Shown: one piece after another, positions 1 to 8,542 of the stretch
How the letters are laid out: the number at the start of each line of letters is the position of its first letter
Numbering within the stretch: position 1 is the first letter of the stretch
From: Chitinophagales bacterium
GTDB taxonomy: Bacteria > Bacteroidota > Bacteroidia > Chitinophagales > Saprospiraceae
DNA: 54,713 nucleotides
NCBI GenBank assembly: GCA_026928325.1
Contig: JAIXKS010000039.1
Coordinates: 12,216 to 66,928 of the forward strand
Direction of reading: 5' to 3'
Translations under genes and position numbers: made by a program
The notes under the pieces: model-generated
The model's database searches: none
What the model was told of the DNA's origin: nothing
Seen by the model: only the letters and a program-made list of their open reading frames with translations

Positions 1-92
1 CTCGTCATAGTTACCACTATGCCTGCGTTTTTTGCCTTGATCTTTAAAAAATAACTTCCATTATTATTTAAGTATTTTTATAGACAGAGCAC
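1..92 (+). repeat. MITE-like inverted repeat, copy 1 (cut by window edge)
   Basis: This is the right-hand part of the dispersed element. It contains the central hairpin CATAGTtaccACTATG, the GCCTGCGTTTTTTGCC block and the right terminal repeat GACAGAGCAC (83-92). The left half lies outside the window. Copy 2 starts after a single intervening base, so the two form a head-to-tail pair in the same orientation. Confidence 0.85.
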
Positions 93-93
93 T

Positions 94-252
94 GTGCTCC
101 GTCCACAAAAAAATCTTAATAAAATGTTGTTCTTTTTTCAAATCTCTTCGTTAAAAATACTCGCCATAGTTACCACTATGCCTGCGTTTTTTGCCTTGAT
201 CTTTAAAAAAATAACTACCATTATAATTTAAGTCTTTTTATAGACAGAGCAC
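94..252 (+). repeat. MITE-like inverted repeat, copy 2
   Basis: Full-length copy. The left end is slightly degraded (GTGCTCCGTCC instead of GTGCTCTGTC) and the right end GACAGAGCAC (243-252) is intact, followed by TA. It ends nine bases before the stop codon of the minus-strand 487-aa gene, so it lies just downstream of that gene. No open frame inside suggests a protein. Confidence 0.85.
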
Positions 253-260
253 TATGTAAA

Positions 261-1724
261 TCATTTCTGTAATAACAGCTGAATTTTTTCTTCTAGCCAA
301 GGTTTAGAAACGATACCTTTCGTGTCAAGGACTTCTTGGTATAGCTTTTCAATTTTCTTTTTATCTCTTGGGTGGATTTTAATAAGGTTATTAGTGAATT
401 TTATCAAATTGAGATAATGCGCTTTTCTATCCGTGGATAAAGACCTTTCTCGTCGAATAAACATCTTGAAGGCTTGTAAATGCGATTCAAGGGCATCAAA
501 TTCATCTAATTCGTAATAGGCAGCGATTAATAAGGTTTTTGCGTTAATATTGTACCATACATCTTCGTAGGATACTCTATATAGATGCTGCAATACTTTA
601 CCAAAGTTTTTGCGATAAAATTCCAATCTCGCCAAGCTAAACTCTACAGCATTATCTCTTAGCTTTTCATCGACATATTTCGAATATTCATAAATGAAAT
701 TTTCAGCCCAAACTGTTTCATCAACCCTTGTAGCTATTTGTACGACGTTTCTAAAGGTGGTAGGAGATAGACTACCTTCATGTAAGATCAAGTCGTTGTC
801 AATGACTTGCTTATAGAGTTGAAAGGTTTCTTGTTGAAAGCTAATATCTCCTTTATTGACCCTATTGATGCAGTAGCTAATGGCTGTCGAATAGATCTCC
901 CATTGTTCGTGCTCAGGAAAAAGATGGATGGAATTTTTGATTTGATTTTTTAAATTATCGTAGTGGACGATATTACTACTTTCACTATAGGTTAGGTATA
1001 TGTTGTAGTACATGTCAATGGCCGGAATAGACTTGTAATCCTCCGATTGAGCTAAAATAAGTATGTTTTCGATATGCTCGAGTTCAATATCAATTTTATA
1101 CATTTTTTGCCAGCTGAGTAGGGTACAGTATTGCCTAAGCTTCTCGGCGATATAAAAGTAATCTAGGTTGTCTGAAATGTTTTTAAGGTTTAATTCAGAA
1201 GAAATTTCGACCTTTTCATTCTTTTTTTCATTTTCGGTTTTTAATCTAAATAGATTTTTTTCTATCAAGTATTTGTTGAGATAAAATTCGGCCGATTGGT
1301 TCATTTCTGATTTAGAAAGCCTTTCTATGTCTCCAATAATACTATTGTATAATTTGCTCAAATTTCGTTTTCTAATGCCTTCCAGCTTCAAATTGGTCTT
1401 AAAACTCTCGGATTGATCAAATTCTTTTTGGGCAATGAACGACTCAAGTAGGTGGATCAAATCTGAATTAAGCTGTAAGAATTTTTGATTTTTAAAGGGT
1501 TTTCCGGGGAAAACGATATCCCAAATAAATTCCGGCGATAAATCTTCGATAATACCTTTTCGAATTGCATCTTCTAGGATATTATAGAAAACAATAAGAT
1601 TTTCATTAGCATTAAAGTAAGGAGAGCGTACATACTTACTAAAGCTATTAAGTTCGTACACAGAAAGGTTGCCAAGTGCAATTGTTATCTTTCGGTCTTT
1701 CAATTTAAATGAAAAAATATACAA
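261..1724 (-). CDS. Uncharacterised alpha-helical 487-aa protein
   Basis: I do not recognise this protein. It is almost entirely predicted helix with many Leu, Lys, Glu and Tyr residues, and its C-terminal half (about residues 280-470) reads like TPR-type helical hairpins. No signal peptide or membrane segment is visible, so it is probably cytoplasmic. There is no ATG near the 5' end: the frame opens with TTG at 1724, another TTG lies at codon 8 (1703), and the first Met is residue 141. An in-frame stop lies eight codons upstream of 1724. The start is therefore uncertain and must use TTG or another rare codon. The gene diverges from the dockerin gene at 2165, and its 3' end abuts a MITE-like repeat. 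The unbroken length argues that it is a real gene. Confidence 0.7.
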   Translation of the reverse strand: MYIFSFKLKDRKITIALGNLSVYELNSFSKYVRSPYFNANENLIVFYNILEDAIRKGIIEDLSPEFIWDIVFPGKPFKNQKFLQLNSDLIHLLESFIAQKEFDQSESFKTNLKLEGIRKRNLSKLYNSIIGDIERLSKSEMNQSAEFYLNKYLIEKNLFRLKTENEKKNEKVEISSELNLKNISDNLDYFYIAEKLRQYCTLLSWQKMYKIDIELEHIENILILAQSEDYKSIPAIDMYYNIYLTYSESSNIVHYDNLKNQIKNSIHLFPEHEQWEIYSTAISYCINRVNKGDISFQQETFQLYKQVIDNDLILHEGSLSPTTFRNVVQIATRVDETVWAENFIYEYSKYVDEKLRDNAVEFSLARLEFYRKNFGKVLQHLYRVSYEDVWYNINAKTLLIAAYYELDEFDALESHLQAFKMFIRRERSLSTDRKAHYLNLIKFTNNLIKIHPRDKKKIEKLYQEVLDTKGIVSKPWLEEKIQLLLQK

Positions 1725-2164
1725 TGTAAAGTTATAATAATTTAATCATAGCACAAAATAAATTTAGATTTTCAACATCAGAAGTTGTATTTTAATGGTT
1801 TATAGTTCATAGAAAAAAGGCTGATTTTATGCTGATATCTGGTAAACAAACTGCTTCATCTTTATTAAAAATATAATGTATAATATTTTTATTTTAATAG
1901 TTGTTATAAATGATAAAATTCCATTATTTGTCAAGTGAACTTCTGAAAATGGTTGTATAAATTGGCTATACATGAATATTTTTTACATGTATAAATAAGT
2001 GAGTTTAATTCATATTGGATACCAAAAAAGGATGTGATATTATATAATTATAAAAAACATATAATATTTTTTGTTGTTTATTTTGTAGTTTAATAATTAT
2101 TTTGTTTCTTTGCTCCTGAATTGTAACCAAAATCATAGGGATTCGTTCCCACAATTTTATTAAA
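1725..2164. other. AT-rich divergent intergenic region
   Basis: About 440 bases between two divergently transcribed genes, very rich in A and T. It must hold both promoters, but I see no exact TAnnTTTG box; the closest is TTTCTTTGC near 2104-2112, about 50 bases before the + strand gene. No repeat copy, RNA gene or credible short coding frame was seen. Confidence 0.5.
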
Positions 2165-4648
2165 ATGAAGCATATCAAAAATTTAAAGATTTTTATTTTG
2201 CTTTTGATTTTTTTGCCAAAGATTAATGCACAAATTAACGATGGTGAAAAATTCGTATATTTGCTTCAAGGGCAAGTTTACGAAGATACGATTAAAAGTA
2301 ATTTTCCGATTGTCGGTATTTCACCTCTTATTGAAAATTGCTATATCTCCAAAATTGCAAATTTAGGCAATAAGAATTACCGCATCGTAGTCAATCCCCC
2401 ACAAAGTAACCCCGACTATGTTGGTCCCGCAAAAGTGTCCGTTCAATATACTGATGGATTTAAACCTAGGTACGTAACGTGGCATATCACCTATTTGGCT
2501 TCGAAAATATCAACCACGGATGATTTTGTGGCTTTCGACACCAATGATGAAATCGCAATAGATCCTTTAGCTAATGATGTATTTTCTGGTAGTAGCTTAG
2601 AGATTTCTGGATTAGGTGTTGTCAAAGGAGGGACAGCTAGTTTTACAAAAGATAGTATTTATTTTACGCCAGATGCCGATGCAGACCTCGGATTCGTCAT
2701 TTATGGTGTGAAGGACGATTTAGGAGCCGTGGCTAATGGTACGATAAGATATATTCGTCAGCATAACAATTATCCGACTTTGGATTCAGTGGAATATACC
2801 ATTTTGAATTCACAAAGTCAAGTAATCACTTTTTCAACTCAGGACTTTACACTTACGAGTACTACTGAATTTGGTGACGTAGATTTCTTAACACCATTTG
2901 CAGCTAAATTCCAACCTTTACACGGTGTAGAAGGTCAAGAGCGATTAACATTTACAGATGCAAATGATAACCAGAGAATAGTTATAATTAATATTCTCAA
3001 TAAAGAACAGAATACATCTAGTGTAAGAGACGACGTTTTTTATACGCCTAAAAATACCTCAATTACTTTTGATGTTTTTGCGAATGATTTAAGTGAGAAT
3101 TTTCCAATTGTCAGTTATTCTCAAGATTTGACCTTAGATACGTTAGGTGTTTTTACATATAATCCACCTAGGGATTTTTCAGGTGTAAAATTCTTTAATT
3201 ATAAAGTTAATTATGGTCAATGGCAGTCAACCGGTAAAATTACCCTATATATAGGAAATTATGATCCGCTTACAACTGAAGACTATACTTTCCATACCTT
3301 AAAAAATGATCCATTAGTCCTGACTTATAACGTGCCGATTGATGGATATACCTTTAATGTCTTGAATCAACCAGCTTATGGCTCCGTAGAGATATTTAAT
3401 AATACTACTGTAAGTGAAGGTTGTGATGTGTTCTATTCTAAATCAACGATTATATACTCACCGGATTATCAATATTACGGTAGTGATTCTTTTGATATAG
3501 AATATTGTGCAGCTGATAATCCTTGTAAGATTTATAAGGTTTATATAAATATCCATGATGCCACACCTGATACCCTTTGTCATTGCAACGGGCCGGATTG
3601 TGTTTGGGCTGGAGATATGAATGGCGACGGTAGAGTATCCGTAACCGATTTGTTATCCCTTGGACGCTTTATCGGAATATCCGGCGATCAAAGAGAGGAT
3701 GTGGTATATACTTTCAGATCGGGACAAGAAGCAAGCAATTGGAATTATGATCAACCGAATGGCTTGAATATCAAGCATATCGATGCTAATGGCGACGGAA
3801 TCATAAATGAAGCTGATATGTCGTTGATTGATGCTTATTATGGTAATGTGCATCAACTGGTACCGGAAGAAATCCTTGCCATTAAGGATTACCCATTTGA
3901 TTTGATTCCAAATACAACAGAAGTTGATTCCGGAGACTTATTGATTCTCGATATAGTTTTAGGTAGTGCCTCAAAGCCGGTTGTTGACTTGTTTGGGTTG
4001 GCCTTCGCATTGAACATCAATCCAAGTATGATTGATACGGCAAGTCTGGATGTTAACTATTTTGACAATAGTTGGTTTAGCAGGGATCGTGCTACACTAC
4101 ACATGACAAAGCAACCTAAGGCCGGATTGTTACATACAGCCATCACCAATACCTATTCAATTGTAGAAGATGAATTGGAAGGCTTTAGACCACCAGGTAC
4201 GAGCGGTGCTGGTGCTATCGGCCAGATAGTGATGATTGTAGAAGATGAACTAGAAGGCTTTAAGACAGACGATGATTATATCATTAGAAGGATTAGCACG
4301 GATGGCATCCAAATAGAGGATGCAGATGGTACAAAATATTTGTTGCCTGATACTTATGTTGATATCCGGGTAAATAAGAAAAAACAAGCTACTGAACCAA
4401 CAGAAGATAAGTTGATTGTATATCCAAACCCTGTTAAGGACAAGTTGATGATACATTTCAATGGTAGAAATGTAATGCAATCGGTAAGTATCTATGATCA
4501 AGTAGGTATGTTGGTCGATGATATGCAAAACATAAATGCACAGTCTGTTCATCTAAATACATCGCATTATGCTGAAGGTATTTATTATATTCAGGTGCGT
4601 ACAGAGACCGGTGTGATTACTAAAAAGGTGGTAATTTTGAACAAGTAA
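2165..4648 (+). CDS. Secreted dockerin-domain protein with T9SS type A sorting signal
   Basis: A large secreted protein. Residues 1-22 form a signal peptide (lysines, hydrophobic stretch, then NAQ). The following ~400 residues are beta-rich, with cadherin-like or Ig-like segments ('DVFANDLS', 'YTPKNTSITFDVF'). A Cys-rich linker (CHCNGPDC) leads into two dockerin-type calcium loops, DMNGDGRVSVTD (484-495) and DANGDGIINEAD (540-551). A cohesin-like beta domain (about 575-730) follows. The last ~75 residues, beginning KLIVYPNPVKDK, are a T9SS type A C-terminal domain, so export to the cell surface or medium is expected. The phrase IVEDELEGF occurs twice, 76 bases apart. The exact role is unknown; a cohesin/dockerin-style surface scaffold is possible. 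A good terminator follows. Confidence 0.85.
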   Translation: MKHIKNLKIFILLLIFLPKINAQINDGEKFVYLLQGQVYEDTIKSNFPIVGISPLIENCYISKIANLGNKNYRIVVNPPQSNPDYVGPAKVSVQYTDGFKPRYVTWHITYLASKISTTDDFVAFDTNDEIAIDPLANDVFSGSSLEISGLGVVKGGTASFTKDSIYFTPDADADLGFVIYGVKDDLGAVANGTIRYIRQHNNYPTLDSVEYTILNSQSQVITFSTQDFTLTSTTEFGDVDFLTPFAAKFQPLHGVEGQERLTFTDANDNQRIVIINILNKEQNTSSVRDDVFYTPKNTSITFDVFANDLSENFPIVSYSQDLTLDTLGVFTYNPPRDFSGVKFFNYKVNYGQWQSTGKITLYIGNYDPLTTEDYTFHTLKNDPLVLTYNVPIDGYTFNVLNQPAYGSVEIFNNTTVSEGCDVFYSKSTIIYSPDYQYYGSDSFDIEYCAADNPCKIYKVYINIHDATPDTLCHCNGPDCVWAGDMNGDGRVSVTDLLSLGRFIGISGDQREDVVYTFRSGQEASNWNYDQPNGLNIKHIDANGDGIINEADMSLIDAYYGNVHQLVPEEILAIKDYPFDLIPNTTEVDSGDLLILDIVLGSASKPVVDLFGLAFALNINPSMIDTASLDVNYFDNSWFSRDRATLHMTKQPKAGLLHTAITNTYSIVEDELEGFRPPGTSGAGAIGQIVMIVEDELEGFKTDDDYIIRRISTDGIQIEDADGTKYLLPDTYVDIRVNKKKQATEPTEDKLIVYPNPVKDKLMIHFNGRNVMQSVSIYDQVGMLVDDMQNINAQSVHLNTSHYAEGIYYIQVRTETGVITKKVVILNK

Positions 4649-4669
4649 TAATATTAAAAAATAAATAAG

Positions 4670-4707
4670 AAAAGCGTAGTAATAGGTGGTATTATTGCGC
4701 TTTTTTT
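4670..4707 (+). terminator. Intrinsic terminator after dockerin gene
   Basis: Hairpin with outer stem AAAAGCG (4670-4676) pairing CGCTTTT (4698-4704), an inner GTAATA/TATTAT stem and a GGTGG loop, followed by a T run. It lies 22 bases after the stop codon at 4648. Confidence 0.8.
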
Positions 4708-4890
4708 ATGCTATAATAAAATATCTAAACGTGATGAATTACTAAGATTAAATCTGTCAATATCCCATTTTGAAGGGGATATAAAAAACTATCAGTAATT
4801 GCTAGTTGTTAATATCATAAATTGCCTTATCTTGGGCAGTTTTATAGAACGAATTAGACGTTGTAAAGTGTTTACATACAATCTTGGAAT

Positions 4891-5364
4891 ATGAATATAG
4901 CGGTTTTTCCCGGTTCTTTTGATCCGGTTACGGTCGGTCACATTGATTTGGTAAAAAGGGCATTGCCGATGTTTGATAAAATCATCGTTGCGATAGGAGT
5001 CAATAGCCAAAAAAAAACGTTATATTCGCTTGATCAAAGGTTGGCTTGGTTAAGAAAAGTATTTAAAGAGATGGATAAGGTAGAAATTGGTTATTTCGAA
5101 GGCTTAACCGCGAGTTACTGCAATGAAAAGGGCGCCAATTATCTGCTTCGAGGACTGCGTAACGGGTCTGATTTTGACTACGAAAAAACAATTTCACAAT
5201 TGAATTACATCATTGGGCATAAAATAGATACTTTGTTTTTAATAAGTCAACCCGAGTTTTCTTTTATTAGTTCTACGATTGTACGGGAGATTATTAGAGG
5301 TAAAGGAGATGTGAGTAGATTTGTGCCATCTAGCATTTTAGACGAATTATCAGATTTTAAATAA
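4891..5364 (+). CDS. coaD: Pantetheine-phosphate adenylyltransferase
   Basis: Transfers AMP from ATP to 4'-phosphopantetheine to give dephospho-CoA, the fourth step of CoA synthesis in the cytoplasm. The 157-aa length is typical. The nucleotidyltransferase signature GSFDPVTVGHIDL (8-20) has the TxGH-type motif, RGLRNGSDFDYE holds conserved substrate-binding residues, and ISSTIVREI near the C-terminus is the family's ISSTxVR motif. pruA starts 12 bases after its stop, so the two are probably cotranscribed although their pathways are unrelated. Confidence 0.96.
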   Translation: MNIAVFPGSFDPVTVGHIDLVKRALPMFDKIIVAIGVNSQKKTLYSLDQRLAWLRKVFKEMDKVEIGYFEGLTASYCNEKGANYLLRGLRNGSDFDYEKTISQLNYIIGHKIDTLFLISQPEFSFISSTIVREIIRGKGDVSRFVPSSILDELSDFK

Positions 5365-5376
5365 AAATATTATATT

Positions 5377-7008
5377 ATGGCAAATGCATTTTTTAAGGCA
5401 CCAATAGCTATTAATGAACCTGTCTTAGCTTATACTCCCGGATCAGCGGAGCGCAAAGCACTTAAGGCAGCCTTAAATCAATTAAAGGGTATGGAGATGG
5501 ATATACCTATGCATATTGGTGGTCAAAAAATCTTTACAGAAGACAAGCGGGTTATTCATCCGCCACATGAATTAGGTCACACCTTAGGTAGATATTCTAG
5601 AGGAAATAGAACCCATGTCGAAAAGGCTGTGCAAGCTGCCCTAGATGCTAAAGCGCAGTGGGAGAATACCCCGTGGGAAGACCGAGCAGCTATTTTTTTG
5701 AAAGCTGCGGATTTGCTTGCAGGACCTTATAGAGCTAAGATGAATGCAGCGACTATGCTAGGACAATCCAAAAATGTTTTTCAAGCAGAAATAGATGCTG
5801 TTTGCGAATTGGCGGATTTCTTCAGGTTTAACGTGCAATATATGACTGAAATCTATGCACAGCAACCCGAAAGCGCACACGGAACATGGAATAGATTAGA
5901 ATATAGACCTTTGGAAGGATTTGTATTTGCATTGACACCATTTAATTTTACGTCGATTGCAGGCAATTTATGTAGTGCTCCGGCTTTGATGGGTAATACG
6001 GTCGTGTGGAAGCCGGCGGAAACTCAGATATATTCAGCGCAAGTCATTATGGAAATATATGAAGAAGCAGGATTACCTCCTGGAGTGATTAATCTTGTTT
6101 TTGTCGATGGTCAGTCAGCCGGTGATGTTATCTTTAATCATCCGGATTTTGCTGGTATCCATTTTACAGGTAGTACGGGTGTTTTTCAAAAGATTTGGAA
6201 GACCATTGGCGAGAATATCACAAAATATAAGTCTTATCCAAAATTAGTGGGTGAAACAGGTGGAAAGGATTTTGTCGTGGCGCACGCTTCGGCTTGTCCA
6301 AAAGAAGTAGCTGTTGCCTTGTCAAGAGGTGCCTTTGAGTTTCAAGGACAAAAGTGTTCAGCAGCATCCCGAGCCTATATACCACAATCTTTATGGTCAG
6401 ATGTAAAGCGCTATTTGACGGAAGATCTAGCTGATTTTAAAATGGGAAGCCCGGAAGACTTTTCAAATTTTGTCAATGCGGTGATAGATGTCAAGGCTTT
6501 TGATAAGATTACTTCCTATATCGCAGCTGCTAAAGAAGACAAAAATGTAGAGATTGTAGCAGGTGGTAATTTCGATAAATCAAAAGGATATTTTATCGAG
6601 CCAACAGTGATTAAGGTCAATGACCCTAATTATGTGACCATGTGTGAAGAGTTGTTCGGCCCGGTGTTGACGATTTATGTTTATGAAGATAAGGATTTTG
6701 AAGCTACTTTGGATATCGTTGATAAGACAGGTCCTTATGCGTTGACGGGTGCTATTTTTTCAAAAGATAGATATGCACAAAAGGTCGGCTTCGATAAACT
6801 AAGGAATGCTGCCGGTAACTTCTATATCAATGACAAACCTACTGGAGCTGTTGTAGGGCAACAACCATTTGGTGGTGCTCGTGCATCAGGAACAAATGAT
6901 AAAGCAGGTTCTATTTTGAATTTATACCGATGGATTTCGCCGAGAACAATTAAGGAAAATTTTGTTCCGCCAAAGGATTATAAATATCCATTCTTGGCTG
7001 AAGATTGA
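5377..7008 (+). CDS. pruA: L-glutamate gamma-semialdehyde (1-pyrroline-5-carboxylate) dehydrogenase
   Basis: Oxidises glutamate semialdehyde to glutamate with NAD+, the second step of proline breakdown. The 543-aa single-domain length matches the stand-alone P5CDH family rather than a bifunctional PutA. Aldehyde dehydrogenase landmarks are present: LTPFNF (187-192) and GNTVVWKPAE in the cofactor-binding part, FTGSTG (263-268), the general base Glu293 in VGETGGKDFV, the nucleophile Cys327 in GQKCSAASRAY, and ELFGPVL downstream. No proline dehydrogenase gene is nearby. It follows coaD closely and ends at a strong terminator. Confidence 0.95.
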   Translation: MANAFFKAPIAINEPVLAYTPGSAERKALKAALNQLKGMEMDIPMHIGGQKIFTEDKRVIHPPHELGHTLGRYSRGNRTHVEKAVQAALDAKAQWENTPWEDRAAIFLKAADLLAGPYRAKMNAATMLGQSKNVFQAEIDAVCELADFFRFNVQYMTEIYAQQPESAHGTWNRLEYRPLEGFVFALTPFNFTSIAGNLCSAPALMGNTVVWKPAETQIYSAQVIMEIYEEAGLPPGVINLVFVDGQSAGDVIFNHPDFAGIHFTGSTGVFQKIWKTIGENITKYKSYPKLVGETGGKDFVVAHASACPKEVAVALSRGAFEFQGQKCSAASRAYIPQSLWSDVKRYLTEDLADFKMGSPEDFSNFVNAVIDVKAFDKITSYIAAAKEDKNVEIVAGGNFDKSKGYFIEPTVIKVNDPNYVTMCEELFGPVLTIYVYEDKDFEATLDIVDKTGPYALTGAIFSKDRYAQKVGFDKLRNAAGNFYINDKPTGAVVGQQPFGGARASGTNDKAGSILNLYRWISPRTIKENFVPPKDYKYPFLAED

Positions 7009-7033
7009 TTTTTAAAGGATTTATAAATAATGG

Positions 7034-7073
7034 CCGGAATAATTCTAGTATTAGATTTATTCCGGTTTTTTTT
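7034..7073 (+). terminator. Intrinsic terminator after pruA
   Basis: CCGGAATAA (7034-7042) pairs with TTATTCCGG (7057-7065) around a 14-base loop, followed by eight T. It lies 26 bases after the pruA stop. Confidence 0.85.
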
Positions 7074-7212
7074 ATGATGAGGGATGGTATGATAGGCATC
7101 GCAATGGACTAACGTTGGCTGCATTGCTTGTAGGACGTGCTATGTGAAACTGTATATGATTATAGAAGAAGGTTAGCCTTGCATATAATACAGCTTTTAT
7201 CAGTGATGGATC

Positions 7213-8115
7213 TTATTGTTCTGCGGGAAGCATTTCTTTAAAAGAATCATCAGGCGTTTTTCCTAGATTTTCGATTAAAAATTTGACATCATTGGCTAGC
7301 GAATCATTGGGATATATCTTTAAAAAGGTTTCATAGACTTTTTTAGCATCATCATATTTTTTTAAGGAATTCTCAATTTCGTAACCTTTCAAGAATAGTG
7401 CCATAGGAGCTTTGGAGTATTGTGGATAATAATTATAGACCCAATCGTATTGACCTACGGAAGTGTTCGGATCACCAATAGCACGAGCTACGTCGGCAGA
7501 AATCATCAAATAATTGGGAATAGCAGGATCGCCGGCAAAACCTAAAGAAAAAGCAATGACTTGATCAATATATTGTTGTCCTTTTTCGATATTTATATCA
7601 CTATCTTCTGATGCTTCGAAAACGTCATTTAATAGCTTTTTAAAATATAATTTGTGGTCATCTAATTTTAAAAAGATTTTGTGATTGATGTCTTTGATTC
7701 TAGGATCTTTAGGAAATCTTGATTTAAAACCCAAATAGATAAGACTTTGTAATTCTGTATTTTGCTCTTCTTCATAGATTTTTCCGAGTTGAAGGAGTTC
7801 GTCTGCCGTACCTTCTGGATCCGTTTTTATTAATTCCATTAAGAATAAAACATTGTATTCTGTAAATTCGGAATTCTTAGTTAGGTTAATTGCCTTTTTT
7901 AGATATTTTATTTTATCTTCCTTGTTTTTTGCCTTTGAGATTTCATGGCCATAGGCGTACACGAGTTCAGAAAAAACGTTTTCATCCTTGGTGTTTTGAT
8001 AGGTGGTTTCTAGCTGTTCAATCTGTTGGCTTACGTCATCCGAGGACTTGCTTTTAGTTGCGTTTTTACAACTGAAAAGGAATAATCCAACCACTATAAG
8101 TGCATATAATCTCAT
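7213..8115 (-). CDS. TPR-containing lipoprotein
   Basis: A 300-aa lipoprotein. The N-terminus MRLYALIVVGLFLFSCKN has a lipobox with Cys16 as the expected lipidated residue, so the protein should be anchored in a membrane facing the periplasm. The rest is helical with TPR-like repeats; the clearest is near the C-terminus ('AKKVYETFLKIYPNDSLANDV'-type, about 255-275), resembling the BamD/tol-pal TPR style. The specific role is unknown. A TATATTTGC promoter box lies about 40 bases upstream of the start. The ~140 bases between this gene's 3' end and the pruA terminator hold nothing I recognise. Confidence 0.82.
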   Translation of the reverse strand: MRLYALIVVGLFLFSCKNATKSKSSDDVSQQIEQLETTYQNTKDENVFSELVYAYGHEISKAKNKEDKIKYLKKAINLTKNSEFTEYNVLFLMELIKTDPEGTADELLQLGKIYEEEQNTELQSLIYLGFKSRFPKDPRIKDINHKIFLKLDDHKLYFKKLLNDVFEASEDSDINIEKGQQYIDQVIAFSLGFAGDPAIPNYLMISADVARAIGDPNTSVGQYDWVYNYYPQYSKAPMALFLKGYEIENSLKKYDDAKKVYETFLKIYPNDSLANDVKFLIENLGKTPDDSFKEMLPAEQ

Positions 8116-8154
8116 ATTTCCTAACTTAATTATTTGTTATTAGTAACATCAGAT

Positions 8155-8163
8155 GCAAATATA
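8155..8163 (-). promoter_or_regulatory. Bacteroidota -7 box for TPR lipoprotein gene
   Basis: On the minus strand the bases read TATATTTGC, an exact TAnnTTTGC match, 39 bases before the ATG. No convincing -33 TTTG was seen at the expected distance. Confidence 0.55.
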
Positions 8164-8211
8164 GGTTTATTCTGCCACCCTATAAATTATTAACTTATGA
8201 ATTATTATATA

Positions 8212-8367
8212 GCTCTGTCAACAAAAGAATCTTAATGAAATGTCCTTCCTTTTCCAAATCTCATCGTTAAAAATACGCATCATAGTTACCACTATGCCTG
8301 CGTTTTTGCCTTGATCGTTAAAAAAATAACTTCCATTATAATTTAAGTCTTTTTATAGGCAGAGCAA
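8212..8367 (+). repeat. MITE-like inverted repeat, copy 3
   Basis: Nearly full-length copy. The left end lacks two bases (GCTCTGTC) and the right end is degraded (GGCAGAGCAA), with TA on both sides. The interior, including the CATAGTtaccACTATG hairpin, is well kept. It sits in the ~430-base divergent gap between the TPR lipoprotein gene and the S9 peptidase gene. It is the one copy in a divergent promoter region, so it could not act as a 3' terminator for either neighbour. Confidence 0.85.
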
Positions 8368-8491
8368 TATATTATAAATTTATATTATTTTTTAATATTA
8401 GATATTAATGACTTGCAAATCCGGATAAAATTAATTGTAAATTTATCCAAACAATGATATCTCAAAAGAAAGAATTATGTAAATTTTATGG

Positions 8492-8499
8492 TAAATTTG
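8492..8499 (+). promoter_or_regulatory. Possible -7 box for S9 peptidase gene
   Basis: TAAATTTG matches TAnnTTTG and lies 43 bases before the ATG at 8543. No clear -33 element accompanies it. Confidence 0.4.
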
Positions 8500-8542
8500 A
8501 GCGATAATAATTTTTATAAATGTATTAAATATCTTCAAGTCT

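Noticed and set aside
1-254. CRISPR array from the repeated segments at the left edge
   Set aside because: The units are ~160 bp, adjacent with no spacers, and occur dispersed elsewhere; no cas genes.
7074-7212. Small RNA or gene in the gap between the pruA terminator and the TPR lipoprotein gene
   Set aside because: Contains a GCAATG/CATTGC inverted repeat but no stable extended fold, promoter or coding frame that I can support.
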